Assembly: GCF_005048155.1 (NCBI RefSeq)
Contig: NZ_SUMB01000002.1
Span: 186,001 to 250,000 of the forward strand
DNA length: 64,000 nucleotides
Source: Streptomyces piniterrae
GTDB lineage: Bacteria; Actinomycetota; Actinomycetes; Streptomycetales; Streptomycetaceae
Reading direction: 5' to 3'
Below are positions 1-8,631 of the stretch, piece by piece (the stretch's first letter is position 1; every line of letters starts with the position of its first letter). The translations under genes were made by a program, and so were the position numbers. Under the pieces are notes generated by a model, which was not told the DNA's origin, searched no databases, and saw only the letters and a list, made by a program, of their open reading frames with translations.

Positions 1-2
1 GA

Positions 3-665
3 GGGCAGGCCGCCGCGACCGCGGAGGCCCGGAGGCTGATCGACGTCCACCGGCCGATGAAAGGCGTCGACGCACAGGGCCGCCGCTACCACGCACTGCA
101 CCCGGAGGCGTACCACTGGGTGCATGCCACCCTCGTCCGCGGGCCGGTCGACGCGCTGCGCCTCTTCGGCAAGGGGCTGACGGCGGCCGAGACGGAGGAG
201 TACTACCGCGAAATGCGGGACGTGGGACGGATCTGGGGGCTGAAGGGCCACCATCTCCCGCCCGACTGGGCGTCGTTCTGCGCCTACTACGACGACATGG
301 TGGCGGAGCGGCTGGAGATGAACCGGTCGGTCCAGGACGTCCTGGACGAGCTGGCCCATCCGCAGAAGCCGCCGGTGTGGTGGGTGCCGGCGCCGCTGTG
401 GCGGCCGTTCGCCGCCGTCGCCGCCCACTACGCGCTGCTGGTCACCATCGGCGTACTGCCACCGGTGCTGCGCACCCGCCTCGGCCTCGCCTGGACGGCG
501 AAGCAGGAGCGCCGGCTGCGCCGCTTCGCCCGGCTGGTGCGCTGTCTGATGGCGCTGGTGCCGCCGCCGCTGCGGATCGCCCCCGCCATGTTCATGGCGT
601 ACTGGAACACCCATCGGCCCGGCGCCGATCCCCGCACTCGACGCCCGCCGGGGGCCGCCGTATGA
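3..665 (+). CDS. MpaB-like oxygenase (DUF2236), 5' partial
   Basis: This is the C-terminal part of a gene that begins before the window; the reading frame is open from base 3. The translation aligns closely with the next gene: both carry a GQ..A.E..RRL stretch, then a G-x-D-x-x-G-R-(R/K)-Y-H-A-L motif, then a W-V-H-A-T motif, and near the end L-G-L-x-W-T followed by a QERRLRR run. These are hallmarks of the oxygenase MpaB/latex-clearing-like DUF2236 family, usually b-type haem proteins of about 280-300 residues. A catalytic role for this copy is inferred only from the family. Its stop overlaps the ATG of the next gene (ATGA), so the pair is translationally coupled. Confidence 0.8.
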   Translation, partial: GQAAATAEARRLIDVHRPMKGVDAQGRRYHALHPEAYHWVHATLVRGPVDALRLFGKGLTAAETEEYYREMRDVGRIWGLKGHHLPPDWASFCAYYDDMVAERLEMNRSVQDVLDELAHPQKPPVWWVPAPLWRPFAAVAAHYALLVTIGVLPPVLRTRLGLAWTAKQERRLRRFARLVRCLMALVPPPLRIAPAMFMAYWNTHRPGADPRTRRPPGAAV

Positions 666-1531
666 TCATTAATGCCATGAATGACGCACGAAACGACCCG
701 GAACCCCCGCCGCCCGGAGGTGTGCTCTGGTCGCTGGTCGGGGACATCCGCACGCTGCTCACCCTGCCCGCCGCGCTGACGATGCAGGTCGCGCACCCGG
801 CGGTGGGCGCGGGCGTGGATGACCACTCGGTGTTCCGTACGGACCCCTGGGGGCGCGGTGAGCGGTCGCTGACCTCGTTGCAGCTGTGGGTGTACGGCGG
901 GCAGGAGGCGGTCGAGGAGGGGCGCAGGCTGCGCCGGCTGCACAGGACCATTCAGGGCACCGACACCCGCGGTCGGAAGTACCACGCGCTCACCCCCGCC
1001 AACTACGCCTGGGTGCACGCCACCGGCTACCCCGTCTTCCGGCAGGGACAGCGGTATCTGAGCCGCCGCCCCTTCACCGAGGCGCAGGAGCGCCAGCTCT
1101 ACGCTGAGTGGCTCCAGGTCGGCCGGATCCTGGGCATCAGCGACCGCGATATGCCGCAGACCATCGAGGAGTTCTGGCCGTACTACCGCAAGGTGCTCGA
1201 CGACGAGCTCGAAGAGACCGCGGTGGTCAGGGAGTTGATCGCGACGGACCTGCCGCTGCCGGTCCCGGACCGCGGCCCGCGCTGGCTGCGGCTGCTGCTC
1301 CGGACGGCCTGGCCGGTGATCCTCCCGGGCTTCGTCCGCTTCCGCCGCTTCGTCACCATCGGGCTGATGCCGCCGGACGCGCGGCGCGCCATCGGCCTGG
1401 AGTGGACGGACGCCCAGGAGCGCCGGCTGCGCCGCCTCGGCAAGGTCGTGCGCGTGGTGGTGCCGGCGCTCCCGGAGCGGTTGCGCTATATGCCGATCGC
1501 CCGCCGGGCCCGGCGGGCGGCACGGGCGTGA
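662..1531 (+). CDS. MpaB-like oxygenase (DUF2236)
   Basis: This is a complete 289-residue paralogue of the preceding gene. I place the start at the ATG of the ATGA overlap (662); a second in-frame ATG lies at 677. The protein has the DUF2236 pattern: an N-terminal LWSLVGD segment, a conserved Q-V-A-H-P motif (its His is a likely haem ligand in the family), the Y-H-A-L and W-V-H-A-T motifs mid-protein, and a basic C-terminus. Tandem, overlapping copies suggest a gene duplication whose products may act together. The substrate is unknown. A strong hairpin follows at 1550-1579. Confidence 0.82.
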   Translation: MIINAMNDARNDPEPPPPGGVLWSLVGDIRTLLTLPAALTMQVAHPAVGAGVDDHSVFRTDPWGRGERSLTSLQLWVYGGQEAVEEGRRLRRLHRTIQGTDTRGRKYHALTPANYAWVHATGYPVFRQGQRYLSRRPFTEAQERQLYAEWLQVGRILGISDRDMPQTIEEFWPYYRKVLDDELEETAVVRELIATDLPLPVPDRGPRWLRLLLRTAWPVILPGFVRFRRFVTIGLMPPDARRAIGLEWTDAQERRLRRLGKVVRVVVPALPERLRYMPIARRARRAARA

Positions 1532-1549
1532 GCGGAACCGCGGAATGAC

Positions 1550-1579
1550 CGGAGCCGGGGGACCGTGCCCCCGGCTCCG
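1550..1579. terminator. Bidirectional hairpin terminator
   Basis: A perfect 12-bp inverted repeat (1550-1561 with 1568-1579, 6-nt loop ACCGTG) lies between the convergent DUF2236 and M1-peptidase genes. There is no T-tract, which is common for Streptomyces terminators. Confidence 0.75.
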
Positions 1580-1585
1580 ACCAGG

Positions 1586-3076
1586 TCAGTGCTTGTGCGT
1601 CTCGTGCGTGGTAGCCGCGATCTGCTTCCAGGACTTGGGCTCCGCGACCGGCGCCCGCTGCGCGCCGAGCGCCTGCTTGGCAGCACCCGCCGCCGGCTTC
1701 GACGGCTGGAACAGCCAGGTGTCGAAGAAGTCGGCCAGCTGCTTACCGGACTTCTTCTCGGAGAACTTCACGAAGTCGGCCACCGAGCCGTTGCCGTACT
1801 TGTTCTCCGTCTGCCAGGACTTGAGGATGTCGAAGAACGCCTTGTCGCCGATCTTGTTGCGCAGCGCCTGGAGCGTCAGCGCACCACGGTCGTAGACCGC
1901 CCGGTCGAACTGCTTGTCCGCGCCCGGGTCGCCCGGCTTGACGGTCCAGAACGGGTCGTCGGCCGGGTGCTGGGAGTAGACCCAGTCCGCCAGTTCCTGA
2001 GCGGTGCCCTCGCCCTCCTTCTCCGACCACAGCCACTGGCTGTAGGTGGCGAAGCCCTCGTTGACCCAGATGTCCTTCCAGTCCTTCACGGACACGTTGT
2101 CGCCGTACCACTGGTGCGCCAGCTCGTGCACCACCACGGAGACGTTGGTGCCCCGGTCGAACGCCTTGCTCCCGTAGAAGGGGCGGGTCTGGGTCTCCAG
2201 CGCGTACCCGGCCGGAACGTTCGGCACATAGCCGCCGACCGCGTTGAACGGATACGGGCCGAAGACGCCTTCCAGCCACTCGGTGATCTCGGTGGTGCGC
2301 TCGATGCTGGCGCGCGCCGAGCCCTCGTTCGCGCCGAGGTCCTTGCTGACCGCGTTGATGACCGGCAGGCCGTTGGCGGTGGTGTCGGTGGTGACATCGA
2401 ACTTGCCGACCGCGAGTGTCGTCAGATACGTCGCCTGCGGCTTGTCCGAGCGCCAGTTGTAGCGCGTCCAGCCGAGCTTGGAGGTCTGCGAGGCCAGAAC
2501 GCCGTTGCTGAGCGCCTGGGTGCCGTCCGGGACGGCGATCGACACGTCGTAGGTCGCCTTGTCGGTGGGGTGGTCGTTGCTCGGGAACCACCATGCGGAG
2601 CCGTGCGGCTCCTGGGCGATCACACCGCCGTCGGGCGTACGGGCCCAGGCGGTGAAGTCGTCGATCTTCAGCTCGGAGGGCTTGCCCGCATAGCGCACCA
2701 CGACGCTGATCTTCTTGCCCTTCTCCAGGGGCGCGGGCGGGGTGACCTCCAGCTCATGCTGGCCGGAGGTGGCGAACTTCGCCTTCTTGCCGTTGATCCG
2801 TATCTCGCTGACCTTGAGACCGAAGTCCAGGTTGAAGCGGGAGAGATCCTGGGTGGTCGTGGCGAGCAGCGTCGCCGTGCCCTCCAGCAGGTCGGTCTTC
2901 GGCTGGTACTTCAGCCGCAGATCGTAGTGGGAAACGTCGTAACCGCCGTTTCCGCTGTCCGGGTAGTAGGTGTCGCCCACACCCGGAGAACCGGGCGTGA
3001 AATCGGCCGCCGATGCCGGGATCGCCAGCAGCAGGCTGAGCGCGGCCGCGCCCGGGACGAGGAGTCTGTGACGCAC
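1586..3076 (-). CDS. Secreted M1-family zinc metallopeptidase
   Basis: This 496-residue protein starts at a GTG (3076) preceded by GGAGG four bases upstream; starting there exposes a clean signal peptide (RHRLLVPGAAALSLLLAIPASA) rather than a long unlikely N-terminus. Near residue 317 is the gluzincin signature HELAH, with the third zinc ligand Glu at about residue 340 in the context NEGFA, the spacing expected for HEXXH-x18-E. Upstream, a GYALET segment stands where M1 enzymes have GAMEN for substrate binding. It should be an exported aminopeptidase. It is shorter than aminopeptidase N, lacking the long C-terminal helical domain. It is divergent from the X-prolyl peptidase gene. Confidence 0.93.
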   Translation of the reverse strand: MRHRLLVPGAAALSLLLAIPASAADFTPGSPGVGDTYYPDSGNGGYDVSHYDLRLKYQPKTDLLEGTATLLATTTQDLSRFNLDFGLKVSEIRINGKKAKFATSGQHELEVTPPAPLEKGKKISVVVRYAGKPSELKIDDFTAWARTPDGGVIAQEPHGSAWWFPSNDHPTDKATYDVSIAVPDGTQALSNGVLASQTSKLGWTRYNWRSDKPQATYLTTLAVGKFDVTTDTTANGLPVINAVSKDLGANEGSARASIERTTEITEWLEGVFGPYPFNAVGGYVPNVPAGYALETQTRPFYGSKAFDRGTNVSVVVHELAHQWYGDNVSVKDWKDIWVNEGFATYSQWLWSEKEGEGTAQELADWVYSQHPADDPFWTVKPGDPGADKQFDRAVYDRGALTLQALRNKIGDKAFFDILKSWQTENKYGNGSVADFVKFSEKKSGKQLADFFDTWLFQPSKPAAGAAKQALGAQRAPVAEPKSWKQIAATTHETHKH

Positions 3077-3247
3077 GAGTCCTCCAACTCGTAGGGGAGA
3101 TGGCGCTTCAGACCCTATGCACCCGTACGGGTCAACGTCATGTACATAACCCCATCTGACATATGACCGACATGAACCGTCATCAGTCACCGGTCCCCCG
3201 CACGGGCTCAACCATCACGGACCGCCACCCCGACCTCACCGACACCC

Positions 3248-3284
3248 TTACGTCCGGCAGTTGGTCGCGCTAACGTCCGGCGCG
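3248..3284 (+). promoter_or_regulatory. Candidate promoter for a leaderless GTG start
   Basis: A TTACGT / 17 nt / TAACGT arrangement (3248-3253 and 3271-3276) ends about 7 nt before the GTG at 3284. No Shine-Dalgarno sequence precedes that GTG, so the transcript may be leaderless. A 9-bp direct repeat (ACGTCCGGC) overlaps both elements at 3250 and 3274. This is inferred from spacing only. Confidence 0.35.
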
Positions 3285-5251
3285 TGACGATTTGTGCGCG
3301 GGTCACCCGCATTCCCTGGAAAACAGTCGTGGTGGCGGCCGTCGTCGCCCTCATGTCCGCCCTGATCGGGCCCACCGCCGCGCAGGCCGCGGCCGACGAG
3401 AGCAGACCCGTCTACTCCTACGACCGGGCGATACGCGAATCGGTCTGGGTGGACACGCGGCTCGACGGCGACGCGGACGGGAAGACCGACCGGGTCGCCG
3501 TCGACATCGTGCGGCCGCGCGAACCCGCGCAGGAGGGCCGGCGGATCCCCGTGATCATGGACGCCAGCCCGTACTACTCCTGCTGCGGACGCGGCAACGA
3601 GAGCCAGAAGAAGACCTACGACGACCAGGGCCGGCCGGTCCAGTTCCCGCTCTTCTACGACAACTACTTCGTGCCCCGCGGCTATGCGACGGTCCTCGTC
3701 GACCTGGCGGGCACCAACCGCTCCGACGGCTGCATCGACGTCGGCGGCCGCTCCGACATCCAGTCGGCGAAGGCCGTCGTCGACTGGCTCGCCGGCCGGG
3801 GCCGCGCCTACAGCGCCCGCACCGGAGGCAAACCCGTCGCCGCCGGCTGGTCCAACGGCAGTACCGGCATGATCGGCAAGAGTTGGGACGCCACCATCGC
3901 CAACGGTGTCGCGGCCACCGGCGTCAAGGGCCTCAAGACCATCGTCCCGATCGCCGGGATCTCCTCCTGGTACGACTACTACTTCGCCAAGGGCGCCCCG
4001 CTCTACGACGGCGGCCCCGACGGCCTCGCGAGCCGCGTCGAGAGCGACGGCGCGCACCAGCACTGCGCCGCCGTACAGAAGAAGCTCGCCGACGGAGCCC
4101 CGCGCACCGGCGACTGGACCGACCTGTGGACCGAGCGCGACTACGTCCCCGACGCCGGCAAGGTCCGCGCCAGCGTCCTCATGGTCCACGGCATGCAGGA
4201 CCTCAACGTCCGCACCAAGCACTACGGCCAGTGGTGGGACGCGCTCGCCCGGCACGGCGTCGAGCGCAAGATCTGGCTGTCCCAGACCGGCCATGTCGAC
4301 CCGTTCGACTTCCGGCGCGGGGCGTGGGTCAAGACCCTGCACCACTGGTTCGACCACTACCTGATGGGCTACGACAACGGCATCGAGCGCACCCCGATGG
4401 CGGACATCGAACGCGCCCCCGGCACCTGGTCGACCGACTCCCGCTGGCCCGCGCCCGGCACCACGGCCACCACCCTGCGGCCGCAGAACGGGACCAAGCC
4501 GGGCGTCGGCGTCCTGGGCACCGAGTCCGCGCCACACGGCGCGACCGAGACGTTCACGGACGACCCGAAGCTCAGCGAGGCCGACTGGGCGGCCCATATC
4601 GACCAAACGACGGCCGCCAAGGCCGGGTTCAGCACCCGTCCGCTGAGCGCACCCCTGCGGCTGTCCGGCTCCGGCAAGGTGACCGTGACCGCCACCCCGA
4701 CCACCTCGACCGCCCATCTCTCGGCCGTCCTGGTGGACCTCGGCCCCGACACCATCCGCAACTACGCGGCCGACGGCGAGGGCATCACCACCCTCGACAA
4801 ACGCACATGCTGGGGCTCCGGAACCACCGGCGACACCGGCTGCTTCAAGGAGACCGCCGCCGACACCCAGAAGGTGGCGCACACCGTCTTCGGCCGCGGC
4901 TGGGCCGACCTCGGCAACTACGCCGACGACCACAAGGGTCGGCCGCTCACCCCCGGCAAGCCCTACACCATCACCCTGGACCTGACCGCAAGCGATCACA
5001 TCGTGCCCGCCGGACACCGGCTGGCGCTCATCGTGGCCGGGACCGACGCGGGCCTGATCGAGCCGCCCTCCTCCCGCCCGCGGCTCACCCTCGACCTGGC
5101 CCGCACCTCCGCCGAACTGCCGCTGACCGGCGGCGCAGCGGCCTTCGACCGGGCAACCGCCGGCCCCTCGCACCGCGCGGGCATCACCGGAGCGCCGCTG
5201 GACGGGATCGCCCCGCCGCGCTCGCCGAGCCACCTGCCGTCCGCAGGATGA
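3284..5251 (+). CDS. Secreted CocE/NonD-type X-prolyl dipeptidyl aminopeptidase
   Basis: This 655-residue exported serine hydrolase has a signal peptide over residues 1-36 (hydrophobic core, then an A-x-A cleavage site before ADESRP). The alpha/beta-hydrolase nucleophile is in G-W-S-N-G (Ser190); candidate acid and base are Asp306 (HGMQD) and His337 (QTGHVD). The C-terminal third is the beta-rich jelly-roll domain usual in Xaa-Pro dipeptidyl-peptidases (PepX C-terminal type). Two N-terminal cysteines (CC near residue 100) could form disulfides after export. It is divergent from the M1 peptidase and upstream of an M14 peptidase, giving a locus for extracellular peptide degradation. The start is a GTG without a clear RBS. 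Confidence 0.9.
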   Translation: MTICARVTRIPWKTVVVAAVVALMSALIGPTAAQAAADESRPVYSYDRAIRESVWVDTRLDGDADGKTDRVAVDIVRPREPAQEGRRIPVIMDASPYYSCCGRGNESQKKTYDDQGRPVQFPLFYDNYFVPRGYATVLVDLAGTNRSDGCIDVGGRSDIQSAKAVVDWLAGRGRAYSARTGGKPVAAGWSNGSTGMIGKSWDATIANGVAATGVKGLKTIVPIAGISSWYDYYFAKGAPLYDGGPDGLASRVESDGAHQHCAAVQKKLADGAPRTGDWTDLWTERDYVPDAGKVRASVLMVHGMQDLNVRTKHYGQWWDALARHGVERKIWLSQTGHVDPFDFRRGAWVKTLHHWFDHYLMGYDNGIERTPMADIERAPGTWSTDSRWPAPGTTATTLRPQNGTKPGVGVLGTESAPHGATETFTDDPKLSEADWAAHIDQTTAAKAGFSTRPLSAPLRLSGSGKVTVTATPTTSTAHLSAVLVDLGPDTIRNYAADGEGITTLDKRTCWGSGTTGDTGCFKETAADTQKVAHTVFGRGWADLGNYADDHKGRPLTPGKPYTITLDLTASDHIVPAGHRLALIVAGTDAGLIEPPSSRPRLTLDLARTSAELPLTGGAAAFDRATAGPSHRAGITGAPLDGIAPPRSPSHLPSAG

Positions 5252-5256
5252 CCGCC

Positions 5257-5288
5257 CCGGGGCCGCCCCAGCACGCGGGCGGCCCCGG
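5257..5288 (+). terminator. Hairpin terminator after X-prolyl peptidase
   Basis: A perfect 12-bp inverted repeat (5257-5268 with 5277-5288, 8-nt loop) begins six bases after the stop codon of the peptidase gene. Confidence 0.7.
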
Positions 5289-5304
5289 ACCGCTCCACCT
5301 CCCG

Positions 5305-5331
5305 CCTCACCCGCCTCACCCGCCTCACCCC
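5305..5331. repeat. 9-bp tandem repeat
   Basis: Three copies of CCTCACCCG (the last one ending CCTCACCCC) sit in the spacer between the two peptidase genes. They are not translated in any supported gene. Confidence 0.6.
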
Positions 5332-5405
5332 GCACCACCCGGATCGCCTTGCCCCCCCACCCCCCGGCTCCTCCTTTCCCACCCCCCGCCCATGGGAGGC
5401 ACCCC

Positions 5406-6746
5406 GTGACACTTCGCTCCCGCGGTCTCGCCCTCGGGGCGCTGGCCGTCGGCCTGACGGCCACGCTCGCGGTGAGCCCGGCCCCGCCCGCCGGAGCCGC
5501 CGCGCTCCACCCGCCCCGCACCGGCTTCGAGACCAGCGACGGCGCCCGCTGGACCAGCCAGCCCGAGGAAGCCGCCTTCCTGACGGCGATCGACCGCGCC
5601 ACACCCCGGGTACGCGTCGACCGGATCGGCACCACCGAACAGGGCCGCCCCCTACGGCTCGTACGGATCGGCGCCCCGGCCCCGCAGCGCCCCCAGGACA
5701 TACGGCGCGGCAACTCGGTCCTGCTGATCTGCTCGCAGCACGGCGACGAACCCTCCGGGCGCGAGGCCTGTCTGAGCACCGTCCGGGACCTCGCCTACGC
5801 CGAGGACCGGGCGACCCGGCGCTTCCTGGAGCGCACCAGCGTGCTGGTCGTACCCACCGCCAACCCCGACGGCCGGGCCGCGGACACCCGCGAGAACGCG
5901 GCCGGCGTCGACATCAACCGCGACCACATAGCCCTGAAGACCTCCGAGGGCCGCGCGATGGCCGCCGTCATCCGCGACTACCGCCCCGACACCATTTATG
6001 ACCTGCACGAATACGGGCCGACGGTGCCGTACTACATGAAGGACGTGCTGTCCCTGTGGCCGCGCAACCTCAACACGGCGGACGCGGTGCACCGCGAAGC
6101 CGGCGCGCTGTCGGAGCGGTTCGTCGAGCCCGCCGTCCAGCAGGCGGGATTCAGCACCGGCGTCTACGGCATCTGGACCGACCCCGAGACGGGCGACCCC
6201 GTCAAGCAGGTCGCGGGCGACGGCCAGGAGCGGATTCTGCGCAACACGGCGGGCGTCAAGGGCTCGGTCGGACTGCTCGTCGAGACCCGCGTCGACGCGA
6301 TCACGGACGCCGAGAAGGCCGATCCCGCGCTCAACAACCGGCGCCGGGTGACCTCACAACTGGCGGCCCTCAAAGGAGCGTTCGCCTTCCTCGACGCGCA
6401 CCGTCAACGCGTAGAAGCGGCCACCACCTCCGCGCGCCGGGCCGGATACGCCGACCGCGGCCCGGTCTACCTCGGCGGCGCGGACAACGAACCCGCCACC
6501 GACGAGCAGACCCTGGCCGACCCGCCCTGCGCCTATGGTCTCGACTCCGCTCAACTCGCCGCCATCCACGATGAGTTGGCCCTCCACGGCGTGACCTGGA
6601 AGCGGGCCGGTGAAGGCGCCTTCGTACCCCTGCGCCAGTCCCTGCGCGCCCTCGTGCCGCTGCTGTTGGACGCGCGGGCCGGTTATCACCTTACGGTCGC
6701 GACGCCCCTGCCGGGCTGCCGGCGTGTGGTAGCAGGTAACGGGTAG
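5406..6746 (+). CDS. Secreted M14 zinc carboxypeptidase
   Basis: This 446-residue protein starts at a GTG with GGGAGG six bases upstream. Residues 1-32 form a signal peptide ending in an AGAAA stretch. The M14 zinc site is visible: His112 and Glu115 in the H-G-D-E motif, and His201 in YDLHEYGP. NPDGR and the D-I-N-R-D segment form the usual substrate-binding loops, and Glu293 (LLVETR) is the probable catalytic general base. It should remove C-terminal residues or cleave peptidoglycan-like amide bonds outside the cell; the specificity cannot be read from sequence. It forms a secreted-peptidase locus with the two preceding genes. Confidence 0.9.
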   Translation: MTLRSRGLALGALAVGLTATLAVSPAPPAGAAALHPPRTGFETSDGARWTSQPEEAAFLTAIDRATPRVRVDRIGTTEQGRPLRLVRIGAPAPQRPQDIRRGNSVLLICSQHGDEPSGREACLSTVRDLAYAEDRATRRFLERTSVLVVPTANPDGRAADTRENAAGVDINRDHIALKTSEGRAMAAVIRDYRPDTIYDLHEYGPTVPYYMKDVLSLWPRNLNTADAVHREAGALSERFVEPAVQQAGFSTGVYGIWTDPETGDPVKQVAGDGQERILRNTAGVKGSVGLLVETRVDAITDAEKADPALNNRRRVTSQLAALKGAFAFLDAHRQRVEAATTSARRAGYADRGPVYLGGADNEPATDEQTLADPPCAYGLDSAQLAAIHDELALHGVTWKRAGEGAFVPLRQSLRALVPLLLDARAGYHLTVATPLPGCRRVVAGNG

Positions 6747-6785
6747 GGAAGCCATGGTCAATTGATCAAGGGAAAGGTTCAACAC

Positions 6786-8528
6786 GTGTCGGACACAGTC
6801 AAGGGCAAGGGAGACGGGGGTGGCTCGTCCGCAGCGGCGGACCAACCCGATGACTCCCACCGGACCGGGCCCCCACAGACCGACCGCGTGGTCTTCGGCG
6901 TCACCGCGCTGCTGACCCTCGCGTTCATCGCCTGGGGAGCCACTTCCACGGAATCACTCAAGAACGTATCGACCACGATGCTGAACTGGGTGATCGACAA
7001 CGGCGGCTGGGCCTTCGTGCTCGCCGCCTCCGGCTTTGTGATCTTCGCGATCTGGCTGGCCGTCAGCAAATACGGCCGGATCACCCTCGGCAAGGAGGGC
7101 GAGGAGCCCGAATTCCGTACGGTGTCATGGGTCGCCATGATGTTCAGCGCGGGCATGGGCATCGGCCTGATGTTCTACGGCGTCAGTGAGCCGCTGGGCC
7201 ACTTCATGACGCCGCCGCCCGGCACCGACCCCAAGGACGCCGCCCAGGCGATGGACACGGCGATGGCCACCACGCTGTTCCACTGGACGCTGCACCCTTG
7301 GGCCATCTACGCGGTCGTGGGTCTGGCCATCGCGTACAGCTGCTTCCGGCGGGGGAGGCGGCAGACTATCAGCGCGGTGTTCACGCCCTTGATCGGCAAG
7401 CGGCGGGCGAACGGCTGGGGCGGCCAGGTCATCGACATCCTGGCCATCTTCGCCACCCTCTTCGGCTCCGCGGCCTCGCTGGGCCTCGGTGCGCTGCAGA
7501 TCGGCAGCGGCATCAAGGTGCTGGGCTGGATGGACAGCGTCAGCACCACCCTGCTGGTCGGCGTCATCACCGTCCTGACCATCGCGTTCATCCTGTCCGC
7601 GGTCTCCGGCATCGCGAAGGGCGTCCAGATCCTCTCCAACATCAATATGGTGCTGGCGCTGATCCTGGCCGTCTTCCTGTTCGTCGTCGGGCCGACCATC
7701 CTCATCCTCAACCTGCTGCCGACCTCCCTCGGGTCGTTCATCGGCGAGCTGCCGCAACTGGCCGGCCGCACGGAAGCCAGCAGCGGTGACGAGGTGGGCG
7801 GCTGGCTGCGCAGCTGGACCGTCTTCTACTGGGCGTGGTGGATCTCCTGGACGCCCTTCGTGGGCATGTTCATCGCCCGGATCAGCCGGGGCCGGACGAT
7901 CCGTCAGTTCATCGGCGGTGTCATCCTCGTGCCGAGCGTGGTCAGCCTGGTGTGGTTCGCGGTGTTCGGCGGCTCGGCCATGAAGCTGCAGGACGGCAAG
8001 AAGCTCGCCGGGTCCACCACCGCTGAGGGCCAGCTCTTCGATGTGCTGCACCAGTACCCGGTGGCGACCGTCACCAGCATTCTGGTCATGATCCTGGTCG
8101 GCATCTTCTTCGTCTCCGGTGCCGACGCGGCGTCCATCGTCATGGGCACCCTGTCGCAGAAGGGATCCTTCGAACCGACCCGGCTCGTGGTCGTCTTCTG
8201 GGGCGTGGTGACCGGCGCGGTCGCCGCGATCATGCTGCTGATCGGCGGCGGATCGGGCGATGCGCTGACCGGACTGCAGAATCTGACGATCCTGGTCGCG
8301 GTGCCCTTCCTGGTCGTCATGATCGCCATGTGTTGGGCGCTGATGCGGGATCTGCGCAGCGATCCGCTGATCGTGCGCGGCCAGAAGGGCGAGGAAGCCG
8401 TCGAGATGGCCGTGATCGCGGGCCATGAGCAGTACGACGGCGACTTCGAGTTCCGGATCGGGCCGGCGGACGGCGGTGAGAGCGCCGCCGCCACGGTCGT
8501 GGTGAAGGAGCCCGACGGCGGGAAGTAG
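6786..8528 (+). CDS. BCCT-family betaine/choline/carnitine transporter
   Basis: This integral membrane protein has about 12 hydrophobic segments over residues 35-530. The BCCT landmarks are present: the glycine-rich G-I-G-L-M-F-Y-G-V-S-E-P motif around residue 120, and the tryptophan-rich W-T-V-F-Y-W-A-W-W-I-S-W segment around residue 345 that forms the aromatic betaine box. It should take up a quaternary ammonium osmolyte using sodium or proton motive force. I use the GTG at 6786 (AGGGAAAGG nine bases upstream) rather than the TTG at 6762. The acidic and charged C-terminal tail could sense osmotic state as in BetP. A strong terminator follows. Confidence 0.93.
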   Translation: MSDTVKGKGDGGGSSAAADQPDDSHRTGPPQTDRVVFGVTALLTLAFIAWGATSTESLKNVSTTMLNWVIDNGGWAFVLAASGFVIFAIWLAVSKYGRITLGKEGEEPEFRTVSWVAMMFSAGMGIGLMFYGVSEPLGHFMTPPPGTDPKDAAQAMDTAMATTLFHWTLHPWAIYAVVGLAIAYSCFRRGRRQTISAVFTPLIGKRRANGWGGQVIDILAIFATLFGSAASLGLGALQIGSGIKVLGWMDSVSTTLLVGVITVLTIAFILSAVSGIAKGVQILSNINMVLALILAVFLFVVGPTILILNLLPTSLGSFIGELPQLAGRTEASSGDEVGGWLRSWTVFYWAWWISWTPFVGMFIARISRGRTIRQFIGGVILVPSVVSLVWFAVFGGSAMKLQDGKKLAGSTTAEGQLFDVLHQYPVATVTSILVMILVGIFFVSGADAASIVMGTLSQKGSFEPTRLVVVFWGVVTGAVAAIMLLIGGGSGDALTGLQNLTILVAVPFLVVMIAMCWALMRDLRSDPLIVRGQKGEEAVEMAVIAGHEQYDGDFEFRIGPADGGESAAATVVVKEPDGGK

Positions 8529-8542
8529 CCGACGGAGCTTTC

Positions 8543-8580
8543 GGGGCGGAGGGCCGGTGCGACCGGTCCTCCGCCCCTTT
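8543..8580 (+). terminator. Rho-independent terminator
   Basis: A 10-bp GC stem (8543-8552 with 8568-8577) with a secondary inner stem is followed by TTT. It lies 15 bases past the BCCT gene and also faces the convergent oxidase gene. Confidence 0.8.
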
Positions 8581-8631
8581 GCGCCAGGCGGCCCGGCCGC
8601 GCCACCTCGGGCCCCGGGCCCTCGCCGTCCG

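Noticed and set aside
1743..2594. Long minus-strand open frame inside the M1 peptidase gene
   Set aside because: It is a shifted frame of the peptidase gene with typical Arg/Gly/Pro shadow composition; the HEXXH frame is the real one.
3248..5779. 843-codon minus-strand open frame opposite the X-prolyl and M14 genes
   Set aside because: It is an antisense shadow caused by high GC third positions; the plus-strand genes show signal peptides and catalytic motifs.
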